Shown here piece after piece: positions 1 to 6,618 of a stretch of DNA of 11,103 nucleotides. The notes below the pieces were generated by a model. It made no database searches, was not told the DNA's origin, and saw only the letters and a program-made list of their open reading frames with translations. The number at the start of each line of letters is the position of its first letter. Within the stretch, counting starts at the first letter, position 1. Source of the stretch: Marinosulfonomonas sp. Its GTDB lineage: Bacteria; Pseudomonadota; Alphaproteobacteria; Rhodobacterales; Rhodobacteraceae. Location: NCBI GenBank assembly GCA_022712735.1, contig JAFLKA010000264.1, forward strand, positions 1-11,103, in the 5' to 3' direction. The translations under genes and the position numbers were made by a program.

Positions 1-40
1 TGGGTTTCAGCCAAAGTGCGCGGCGCGATTATCTAAGCCT

Positions 41-697
41 CTAGGTGAACAAGGTCTGGATTTCCCTGACTAGTTTGCGCAGCATTGCGTGTTTAAAACC
101 GGTATAGTCGATGGCTTTTTCAACAAAAGCGCCCCGCCCGCCTATAACAAAATCAGTGTAGTACCGGACCAGATCATCGGTTTTGTTGGTCACCGCGAGA
201 CCGTTAATGGTTATGCCGATTGCGGCAGCCGCGTCGCTGTCAATTTTGGGGGAATGATTGACATTGTTTGTCCCGTCGCCAGCAACGTCAATAATTTTTC
301 GCGGGCTTTCAAACGGGGTAGAAACGATCATGCCTTTCGCGAAATCAATCATCCCGCCAATATCTGTTGCGCCACCAATATAGCGACGCGGCATTTCGTT
401 GATTTGGCCAGCCAGACCGGAAAGGTCATCGCGGCTGGAAACATATGTCCAGTCAATTTTGATGTCCTGTTCCTGAAACCCCGACCATTGCAGAACGCTG
501 ATGGCGATGGCCCCGTGTGTACCGGACCCGATTGCGACAGCAACTTCGGATGTGTCCAGTGCATTTGCAACGCCGTGGCGCATCAGGTCGTATTCGTGCT
601 CGGTAACGCTGGCAGATACATCCAGTGCGATCACCAGCGCCAGATCAATTTCGCCGCGTGATTGCCATGCAGTTAGATGTTGCTGTGATTTCTCCAC
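41..697 (-). CDS. DUF1194 domain-containing (VWA-like) protein
   Basis: Encodes 218 residues resembling the DUF1194 family, proteins with a von Willebrand A-like fold whose biochemical role is not established. The metal-site (MIDAS) signature D-x-S-x-S is present at residues 26-30 (DVSAS), and the family's Gly-rich block (YIGGATDIGGMIDFA) and C-terminal basic segment (LRKLVREI) are recognisable. The start is a GTG at 697, placed by a strong ribosome binding site (AAGGAGGG, 702-709). An ATG overlapping it by one base (699) is out of frame and ends after eight codons. An in-frame stop lies just upstream (719-721), so there is no room for a longer N-terminus. Oddity: as I recall the family, members usually carry an N-terminal signal peptide; here the VWA strand begins near residue 17 after a polar segment, so the product looks cytoplasmic. 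It is divergent from the gfa remnant across about 190 bp. Family assignment is fairly sure; function is unknown. Confidence 0.85.
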   Translation of the reverse strand: MEKSQQHLTAWQSRGEIDLALVIALDVSASVTEHEYDLMRHGVANALDTSEVAVAIGSGTHGAIAISVLQWSGFQEQDIKIDWTYVSSRDDLSGLAGQINEMPRRYIGGATDIGGMIDFAKGMIVSTPFESPRKIIDVAGDGTNNVNHSPKIDSDAAAAIGITINGLAVTNKTDDLVRYYTDFVIGGRGAFVEKAIDYTGFKHAMLRKLVREIQTLFT

Positions 698-887
698 ATT
701 TCCCTCCTTGAATTTATCTTACGCTGTGTTGTGGATTTCAATCAAGCAGGCACAATAAAACAAACAACCGCACCAAATCTGGGGGCACATTGGACGAGAG
801 TAAGCCCGCTAAAATAAGTAACCGGTGCGGTACTAAAGCGGGACAGGCCCACCTACAAGTGGCGGAGTGCCTGATCCCGGTCCTGGC

Positions 888-1245
888 ATGAAAATCCATC
901 CCAGTGTTGATAGCGGCGTTCAAGCAGGGTCATCCGGTTTTGGTGGCGGGTCACTCACATGCCAATGCACAACCAATCCGGTCAAGGTAGAAGGTTGCCG
1001 CGCAAACGGCCCATAACCATGTGTGCGGGGGCACCAAATGCTGGAAACCGGCTGGCGCGATTTTTTCGCAAGTGGCTGTGGTCGACAGGGGGGCTGTGAC
1101 GGTTACTGAAAACGTGGACAAGCTGGAAATTGTAGACACCGATGCGGCCATTCAGCGACATGCCTGCAAGGATTGCAGTGTGCATATGTATGGCCGGATT
1201 GAAAACTGTCTGACGTCAGACAGAGTGTCCTCCTGCATCAATTGA
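888..1245 (+). pseudogene. gfa: Truncated, frameshifted glutathione-dependent formaldehyde-activating enzyme (Gfa) remnant
   Basis: Gfa is thought to promote condensation of formaldehyde with glutathione to S-(hydroxymethyl)glutathione. From ATG 888 the frame reads MKIHPSVDSG...[15 protein letters not shown]. It then needs one base removed near 993-994 and continues [19 protein letters not shown]...[19 protein letters not shown] to about 1206. Without the shift, a TAA follows at 1014-1016. Family landmarks are the CxC pair, the CxxxxC cluster before WKP, and [14 protein letters not shown]. The family zinc motif CGCTKC is changed to CGGTKC, so one cysteine ligand is lost. Homology stops at GRIEN; the next 12 codons to TGA 1243-1245 are unrelated. 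About 106 of roughly 190 family residues remain. There is no clear ribosome binding site before ATG 888, and Pro/Gly codons run in frame upstream from a stop at 834-836. The gene is almost certainly dead. Confidence 0.88.
1206..1223. repeat. 18-bp perfect palindrome at the gfa breakpoint
   Basis: The sequence CTGTCTGACGTCAGACAG is identical to its own reverse complement over all 18 bases. It starts at the point where homology of the gfa remnant to its family ends (the AAC codon of GRIEN is 1204-1206). It has no loop, so a hairpin would be strained; a dimeric protein site or a rearrangement scar are alternatives. No poly-T follows, so it is not a typical terminator. Confidence 0.8.
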
Positions 1246-1281
1246 ATCAGAAGTTAGATCATTGAGGAACCCGAAAATTAA

Positions 1282-1302
1282 CAGGTCCTGACCCTAGGAC
1301 TG
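1282..1302 (-). terminator. Weak candidate terminator after the caspase gene
   Basis: On the minus strand, just past the TAG stop of the caspase-like gene, CAGTCCT and AGGACCTG can pair around a six-base loop with one bulged C. The run that follows (TTAATTTTC) is only partly T-rich. The position is right for an intrinsic terminator, but the stem is short and the U-tract poor. Confidence 0.3.
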
Positions 1303-1307
1303 AACAC

Positions 1308-3773
1308 CTAGTATAGATCTGACCGGAATTTCCTGTTTTGCCAAAATACTTTTGCCAGAGCTTTCAACCGCTCAGTACCTTCTTGGCCGGCGAAGGATTT
1401 TCCATAGGTAGTCGCAAGTTGATTTAGTGCGGCTTTGCTGCCTGGTCCGAATGCACCGTCTGCGGTTATCGATCCACCCAATTCGTTGATCAATAACTGA
1501 GTACCGGCGTCAATTTCGCGGCGCGACATATTCACAAGCAGTGATCTAGCCTCTGAGGATGCATCTTCGTTGTGCAAAGTCGCGGCCTTTGCAGCGCGGA
1601 TGGCGGCTTGTCCGAGACCAAACCCAGAAGGTTTTTTGTTAAAGATGATCCAGGCCGCGTTTGAGCCCCCCCACGGGTCGCCGCGTTCAAGACTCAGATC
1701 GTACCATCTGATCGCCTCGCCATAATTGATCCCGCCGGCCACTTGCCCGTTCGTATACATCCGCCCGATACTTGAAGGTGCCCTCGGGTGCCCCCCGTCC
1801 GACGCTTTTACGAACCAATCAAACGCGGCCTGTGGGTCTTTTGCTAATCCGCCAATTCCATTCAGAACCACAAATCCCATGTTTTGGTAGCCGTAAATAT
1901 CCTCACGAGCCGCCGATTCACCCAAGTAACGCAGGCCGCGTTCCGGGTTAAAATGATCCGTACCTTCTTCTAGGAAATAAATGCCCAGAGTGTTCATCGA
2001 AAACGTGTGGCCCAGTTCAAGGGATCGGGTTAAAAGCTCAAAACCCTGATTGCGAATGATCGGATCTTGCGAATTTAACAACAGTTGCCGACCTAGGGAA
2101 TGAAAAGCGTAAGGATCGCCTTTTCCGACACCCGCGGCAAAATAGGACAATGCGCTGTCGGGGGCCATTTCCGTAAGTGCGCCGCCGGTTTCCTGAAGTT
2201 TGGCAATTTCTATTGTGCCTAGGGCATTCCAGGCTCGGGTATGCCCAAGATCCCGCGCACGCAGGTATTCTTTCTGGGCATTATCAATCTGGCGCAAAGC
2301 AACGTAGACACGGCCAAGCTGATAGTGAAAACGCCCGATATCTGGCGAATTTTCGACAGCGGCCAAACAAGCTTTAAGTGCCGGTTTGGTTTCAATTTCA
2401 TTTGGATGACGGGCAACGCCTACACCTTCGGGATCGAGATAGTCGCCAGCGTGAAAATCACATGGATCAATCTTGATGTCCAAGGACACGACGCTTGATG
2501 TTCCGTCAATATCTACTACCAGCTGGTCAGAAAGTGTTTGAGTTTCCAACTTGTTGGCAGCCTGCTGTGGAAGTCGGCTGTGGTAGGTAATCTGATTAAC
2601 TAGGCTGGCACCCTGAGTGATCAAAGTCAGGCCCCGCGATGTTCCGTTTGATGCCAGTTCTAAACGACCCAGGCTTGGCGCTTCCTTGATCTTGAATTGC
2701 GCTTCTGGGCCCAATGAAAGAGATTGCGTCAATGCACGACCAAGCTCGACATTTGGACCTAGCGAGATACTGATTGTAACCGCAGGGGGTATCAATGCAC
2801 CTACAGTAGAAACAGCTGGGCTTGTTGAGTCTTGAGATGCGACAAGTGTGTTGTTCTGGCTACGGTCTGACAGGTACACTTTTTCCACCAAGGACGAGCT
2901 TTCCCAAGGGATTTGAAGGCCATCAGTGTTGTGGTAGACGAGTCGGCGGACTTCTTTCATCACCTCGTCGATGGGGATATTTGCGTTCCTTGAAGCCACG
3001 TCTATCAGCGCTTCAGTGAAAGGACTGTTGTCACCTTCACCGTCGAAAGCGACGGCACCGGGTGCTGTGGAAAAGACTAAAAGTGAATTAATCGGTGTGT
3101 TCTGAGGTGAAAACCCTGACCGCGTCTCGCGTGGCAGATCAGAAAGGCCCGTTACCGCCTTTTTCCCCGCGAACGGATTGTCCCGGCAACTGTCCAAAAT
3201 GGCGACAAGAGATCTTGTTCTTGCGCCAACAATCGAAATCAAGCTTGTAAGTGACACGGCTTCAAACGGTACGTCATAGACAGAACCCAGTTTTGCATCG
3301 GTCGGAATCAGATAGTTTGTTTGCCCAATCTGAATTCCATGCCCGGCATAATAAAATACGACCTCGGAACCAGCCGATACATCAAACAACATCTGGCGTA
3401 GCAACGTTTCAAATCCACGTTTATCCAGATCATTATATTCTAGAACCGTATACCTGCTATTTCGCAGGTATTGTGCAACTATCCTGGCGTCCGCTCCGGC
3501 ATTTTTCAGGCCCGGTACGTGGTCGTATTTTGAATTACCAATGACAACGGCATATTTTTGCGACGCAGGTATGGACAAATCAATGGTGATATTCGGGGCG
3601 CCAGCGATGTTTGACTGGCGGGCAATTGTCCTCATTTCGATTGAACTTTGCGCAAAAGCAGGTTGAACCAAAACTGCCAGAACGATCGGCAAGGCTACTG
3701 CACCAGCTTTCAGACCCGTTGCCGGAACTTTGGTTGGTAGGCATCGTCTAAAGACCCTTGAAAGCAGCTTCAC
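1308..3773 (-). CDS. Exported caspase-like (peptidase C14 family) protein with Sel1/TPR repeats and C-terminal PG-binding-like segment
   Basis: 821 residues. A signal peptide spans residues 1-41 (basic start, hydrophobic core at about 23-37, likely cleavage after AFA), so the protein should act in the periplasm or outside. Residues 73-300 form a caspase-like p20 domain: YAVVIGNSKY entry, catalytic His145 in YYAGHG and Cys196 in LDSCRDNPF, both intact, so peptidase activity is plausible. Residues about 325-437 are beta-rich, with a pattern like cadherin/tandem-95 modules. A CDxxAGxxLDPxGV segment (438-451) leads into TPR and Sel1-type repeats (about 465-740). Residues 751-790 (GGSITADGAFGPGSKAALNQL) resemble a peptidoglycan-binding repeat. 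The start is a GTG at 3773, with only a weak AAGGG upstream; the signal peptide supports it and an in-frame stop lies six codons before it. It lies 21 bp behind the lipoprotein gene, probably in one operon. Substrate unknown. Confidence 0.88.
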   Translation of the reverse strand: MKLLSRVFRRCLPTKVPATGLKAGAVALPIVLAVLVQPAFAQSSIEMRTIARQSNIAGAPNITIDLSIPASQKYAVVIGNSKYDHVPGLKNAGADARIVAQYLRNSRYTVLEYNDLDKRGFETLLRQMLFDVSAGSEVVFYYAGHGIQIGQTNYLIPTDAKLGSVYDVPFEAVSLTSLISIVGARTRSLVAILDSCRDNPFAGKKAVTGLSDLPRETRSGFSPQNTPINSLLVFSTAPGAVAFDGEGDNSPFTEALIDVASRNANIPIDEVMKEVRRLVYHNTDGLQIPWESSSLVEKVYLSDRSQNNTLVASQDSTSPAVSTVGALIPPAVTISISLGPNVELGRALTQSLSLGPEAQFKIKEAPSLGRLELASNGTSRGLTLITQGASLVNQITYHSRLPQQAANKLETQTLSDQLVVDIDGTSSVVSLDIKIDPCDFHAGDYLDPEGVGVARHPNEIETKPALKACLAAVENSPDIGRFHYQLGRVYVALRQIDNAQKEYLRARDLGHTRAWNALGTIEIAKLQETGGALTEMAPDSALSYFAAGVGKGDPYAFHSLGRQLLLNSQDPIIRNQGFELLTRSLELGHTFSMNTLGIYFLEEGTDHFNPERGLRYLGESAAREDIYGYQNMGFVVLNGIGGLAKDPQAAFDWFVKASDGGHPRAPSSIGRMYTNGQVAGGINYGEAIRWYDLSLERGDPWGGSNAAWIIFNKKPSGFGLGQAAIRAAKAATLHNEDASSEARSLLVNMSRREIDAGTQLLINELGGSITADGAFGPGSKAALNQLATTYGKSFAGQEGTERLKALAKVFWQNRKFRSDLY

Positions 3774-3794
3774 AGAACAACCCTTTCTCTATAT

Positions 3795-4037
3795 CTATCC
3801 CCAGCTACCACCGCCACCGCCACCGTCACCACCGTCACCACCGTCACCACCAGGTGGCGTATACACGGGTGGCGTATACACCTTTTTGGGCGTTGCCGGC
3901 ACCGCCGGTGCAACCTGGCGTACTGCCGGTGCAGCGTCTTCTTCGGCTGGCGCCAATACGGCACAACCTGCAAGGGCAAAGGCCGAGCTAAGGCAAGCAA
4001 TCTTTCCAATATAAACATTTACCAACTTGAGTTTCAT
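3795..4037 (-). CDS. Small Gly/Pro-rich lipoprotein, first gene of the caspase operon
   Basis: 80 residues. A signal sequence with a basic N-terminus (MKLKLVNVYIGK) and a hydrophobic stretch ends in a lipobox, LAGC (Cys25), so lipidation and membrane anchoring are expected. The mature part is an Ala/Pro-rich linker (APAVRQVAPAVPATPKK), two VYTPP units, three GGD units, then a Gly run ending in SWG: a low-complexity, probably unstructured tail. The ATG at 4037 follows a good ribosome binding site (AGAGGAG, about 10 bases upstream). The stop lies 21 bp before the caspase-like gene, so co-transcription is likely; it may tether or present the exported caspase, which is inference. I do not recognise a named family. 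Confidence 0.8.
   Translation of the reverse strand: MKLKLVNVYIGKIACLSSAFALAGCAVLAPAEEDAAPAVRQVAPAVPATPKKVYTPPVYTPPGGDGGDGGDGGGGGGSWG
3825..3881. repeat. Short tandem repeats inside the lipoprotein gene
   Basis: Two repeats lie side by side. One is a 9-base unit (GTCACCACC on the plus strand) in three exact copies at 3825-3851, encoding GGD units. The other has a 15-base period with GGTGGCGTATACAC at 3853-3866 and 3868-3881, encoding the two VYTPP units. Both periods are multiples of three, so copy-number change would alter tail length without shifting the frame. Confidence 0.85.
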
Positions 4038-4084
4038 AAAAATATTGCTCCTCTATTGATTCGTCCGTCATTCCAATGCAGACC

Positions 4085-4114
4085 AGTGTAGTCGTTCGAG
4101 CCGACTCAAATCAA
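4085..4114 (-). promoter_or_regulatory. Candidate promoter with operator-like inverted repeat upstream of the lipoprotein-caspase operon
   Basis: On the minus strand TTGATT (4109-4114) and TACACT (4085-4090) are 18 bases apart, each matching four of six sigma-70 consensus bases. An inverted repeat AGTCG-N7-CGACT (4090-4106) fills the spacer, where a bound repressor would block polymerase. About 47 bases separate it from the ATG. Weak matches, so tentative. Confidence 0.3.
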
Positions 4115-4394
4115 CTAAAACTGCAATTTCCGTTCTTGGACAAGCTTGGGTTTGGACATCATTTTAGCGTGTACGGGCCTTGTGCGCCGCTGGAATCTGC
4201 CCCCCCGAACACCCTTTAAAAACTATTTCAATCTAATCTGTGCCAAATACTCTGACGACGGACAGGCCCAGCGTACGTCGTTGCCCCATATGTGTCGTCG
4301 GACACAAGACACCCCAATCATTAATAAACAAACAGCATCGTGGTTAGACATTAGGAACCAATTGTCAGAAGGCTTTGATCTCTTTGTTAATTAA
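4115..4394. other. Intergenic stretch with no recognisable gene
   Basis: Between the lipoprotein promoter region and the XRE remnant I see no gene with family resemblance on either strand. A plus-strand frame from 4146 to 4394 is open for 82 codons but has no ribosome binding site and an unconvincing composition. Its last codons (from about 4356, LSEGFDLFVN) are in the same frame as the XRE remnant that follows and could be that gene's decayed N-terminus. The left edge of the integrated element may lie here. Confidence 0.4.
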
Positions 4395-4397
4395 AAA

Positions 4398-4553
4398 CGA
4401 AAAGCTTCAGGTCTTACGCAAACAGAGCTGGCCAACAAGCTTCGCGAACACCAATCATTAGTAGCTAGGCTGGAAAGTGGGCAACGATGCGTTGATGTTG
4501 CTAAATCTGCCCTTAAAATCAAATCAGCCCATGACAATAAAATGAAATCATGA
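4398..4553 (+). pseudogene. XRE-family helix-turn-helix regulator remnant
   Basis: The frame reads RKASGLTQTELANKLREHQS followed by LVARLESGQRCVDV, the core of a Cro/C1-type helix-turn-helix (helices 1-4), and then unrelated codons to a TGA at 4551-4553. There is no start codon: an in-frame TAA sits directly before it (4392-4394), where intact relatives would have about a dozen more residues. The C-terminal helix after VDV is also lost. XRE regulators often sit beside restriction-modification genes, and the methylase remnant begins 42 bp downstream. Non-functional in this form. Confidence 0.7.
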
Positions 4554-4595
4554 CTATCTGAATCTTGGATGGAAAATTCACTGTAAGATATACTT

Positions 4596-6618
4596 ATGAG
4601 CGATGCCGCGCAAATCCTAAATTCCGAATTTGAAGAATTTGCTTATTTCAATTCGGATGAGATCAAAACCTTGCGCAATCAAGTCTTTGAGAAAGAAGTG
4701 CGTGGAAAAATAGTTCCATTTGTTAAATGCTTGGTGCGCGAAAAAGATATTCAGTTAAAGCCGGAAGAAGCCGTATGGCAATTATGGCTTGCGCGGTTGT
4801 TTGGGGCAATATGGCTATCCGGCCAAGCGCATCGCGGTTGAATATCCAATTACCTTTGGCCGGGACAGCTCCAAGCGGGCCGACATTGTTATCTTTGATC
4901 CCGACCGTCCAACCGTTCCATACATCATTATTGAGGTGAAAAAGGGCAAGCTACGCGATGGTAAGGAGCAATTGCGTTCCTATTGCCACGCGACAGGGGC
5001 ACCACTAGCCCTGTGGAGTAATGGAGTTCTGGCCGAAGTGTGGCACCGCAAAAACCCAAACTACTTCGTGCCAATCCATCACCTGCCGATAGCCAGCCAA
5101 ACTATTGAAGATATCGTCAATGAGCCGTGGACAATTGATACGCTCATCGAAAAAGAAAAAGCGCGCGAACGTGAGGGCGCGAAAGCCCGGTCGCTGCGCG
5201 ACTTGATCGTTGATCTTGAAAACGAAGTGCTGGCTAATGCTGGCGTTGATGTATTTGAAGAAGTGTTCAAGCTGGTTTTCACGAAGCTATACGATGAAAT
5301 GGCTTGCCATCGCGGCACCTATGCACATTTGAGGTTCCGCAACAGCAATACAGCGGCGCAGCTTAAAGAAGCCATTCAATCCTTGTTCGATGATGCCAAA
5401 GAAAAATGGCCCGGTGTTTTCCTTGAGGACGAACGCATTCAATTGTCGGCGGACCATTTACAGGTCTGTGTGGGTTCGCTGGAAGAATGGAAGCTGTTCA
5501 ATTCCAATCTTGACGTTGTGGACGACGCTTTCGAATATCTCGTGTCGAAATCTGCTAAAGGCGAAAAAGGGCAGTATTTCACCCCGCGCTGGGTAATCGA
5601 CATGTGCGTAAAAATGCTCAATCCGCAAGAACAGGAAACGGTGATTGATACTGCCTGTGGGTCTGCCGGGTTTGCCGTTCATGCTATGCTCCATGTCTGG
5701 CGGCAAATCATCAATGATATGGGCTTGCCTGACTCCCACCTATTCACCATGGATGAAAAACCAGCGCGCTGTGAGGACTATGTAAAAAGCAAAGTCTTTG
5801 CCATCGACTTTGACGAAAAAAGCGTGCGGGTTTCGCGCTGCCTTAATCTGATTGCCGGAGATGGCGAAACCAATGTCCTACACCTCAATACGCTTGACTG
5901 GACCAAGTGGGATGAAACAGTGAAGCAAGATGAATGGAGCGATACATACGGGCAAGGTTGGTCGCGCTTACGCAAGCTTCGCGCCAGTAAAAAGCAAGCT
6001 GACTACCGGCAGTTTAGCTTTGATGTACTTATGGCAAACCCGCCCTTTGCAGGGGATATTAAACAAACTGACATGCTCGCATCTTATGAAATGGGTCATA
6101 AGCTAAACGGAAAAATGGAAAAGGCCGTTGGCCGCGATCTATTATTTATCGAGCGCAATCTTGATTTCCTCAAACCCGGTGGGCGCATGGCGATTGTCTT
6201 GCCACAGGGGCGTTTTAACAATTCGTCTGACAAACGGGTGCGTGAATTCATTAAGGAGCGCTGCCGCATTCTGGCCGTGGTTGGTCCGACCAAGGGCGGC
6301 GCGGTCCATCTCTCAAACGCGCACGGTCGGCTTGTCGTCACAGAGGGCATTGAAACAGGCTTGTCGCTAATATCTGGCTTGATTGGTGGCCCTATCTCGG
6401 TTTGGGCTGCGCTCAGTGCAAGCGGTGTTGCGGCGCTGCGCTTACCAGATTGCGCGGGTAAGCTTTTGATCGCCTCTGATGGTGATAAAATAGGCCGTGA
6501 CGCTGCCGAATCTCTGGCCACCCGCGCTTATGGGGTGGGCTGGACGGTTTCCATTTTGGATGCCCCAGATGGCCGTGATTGGAATGACGTTCTGATGACG
6601 GAGGCAGTCGCGCAATGA
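4596..6618 (+). pseudogene. HSDR_N / N6-adenine DNA methylase, frameshifted and fused in frame to a Toprim primase tail
   Basis: The N-terminal part (4596-4805) reads MSDAAQIL...IQLKPEEAVWQLWLARLFG; removing one G from GGGG (4803-4806) continues it as QYGYPAKRIAVEYP, as in intact relatives. Unshifted, it stops at 4841. The second frame (ORF 4789-6618, 609 codons, numbered here) holds a HSDR_N-like PD-(D/E)xK segment (Asp32; Glu49-x-Lys51 in IIEVKK), methylase motif X (GQYFTP, 261-266), AdoMet motif I (DTACGSAGF, 287-295) and catalytic NPPF (417-420). Methylase homology ends at RCRILAVVG (about 491-499), missing the family's C-terminus. The frame then runs into a Toprim domain. The intact ancestor would be a type I-like modification subunit methylating adenine. 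The ORF after the shift could only be expressed from an internal start. The ribosome binding site at ATG 4596 is poor. Confidence 0.8.
6286..6618 (+). pseudogene. Toprim domain tail of a phage/plasmid-type primase
   Basis: From GPTKGGAVHLS to the TGA at 6616-6618 the frame matches the C-terminal Toprim domain of DUF7146-type primases: Glu519 in VVTEGIET, Asp564-x-Asp566 in IASDGDKIGRDAA (metal-binding acidic residues), and DAPDGRDWNDV near the end. Numbering is from codon 4789. The zinc-binding and catalytic N-terminal parts of such a primase are absent and are replaced by the methylase. The stop overlaps the DUF3987 start by four bases (ATGA), the usual coupling of primase and helicase genes in these elements. 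Alone it could not prime DNA synthesis. Confidence 0.78.

Noticed and set aside
89..661. 190-codon open frame on the plus strand
   Set aside because: It is antisense to the DUF1194 gene, which has a ribosome binding site and family motifs; the plus-strand product resembles nothing.
738..1185. Several 60-67 codon frames on the minus strand
   Set aside because: They are antisense to or next to the gfa remnant, with no ribosome binding sites and no family resemblance.
3801..3852. CCACCG/GTCACCACC repeats considered as a CRISPR or iteron array
   Set aside because: The units are 6-9 bases without spacers and are fully explained as Gly/Asp codons of the lipoprotein.
4146..4394. 82-codon plus-strand frame
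   Set aside because: No ribosome binding site, no recognisable domain, cysteine- and arginine-rich chance-like composition; only its last ten codons may belong to the XRE remnant.
4565..4594. TTGGAT-N18-TATACT promoter-like pair before the methylase
   Set aside because: The -10 box ends one base before ATG 4596, so the transcript would begin inside the gene; a match by chance in AT-rich DNA is more likely.
6096..6521. 141-codon minus-strand frame
   Set aside because: It is a shadow of the methylase and Toprim coding frame.
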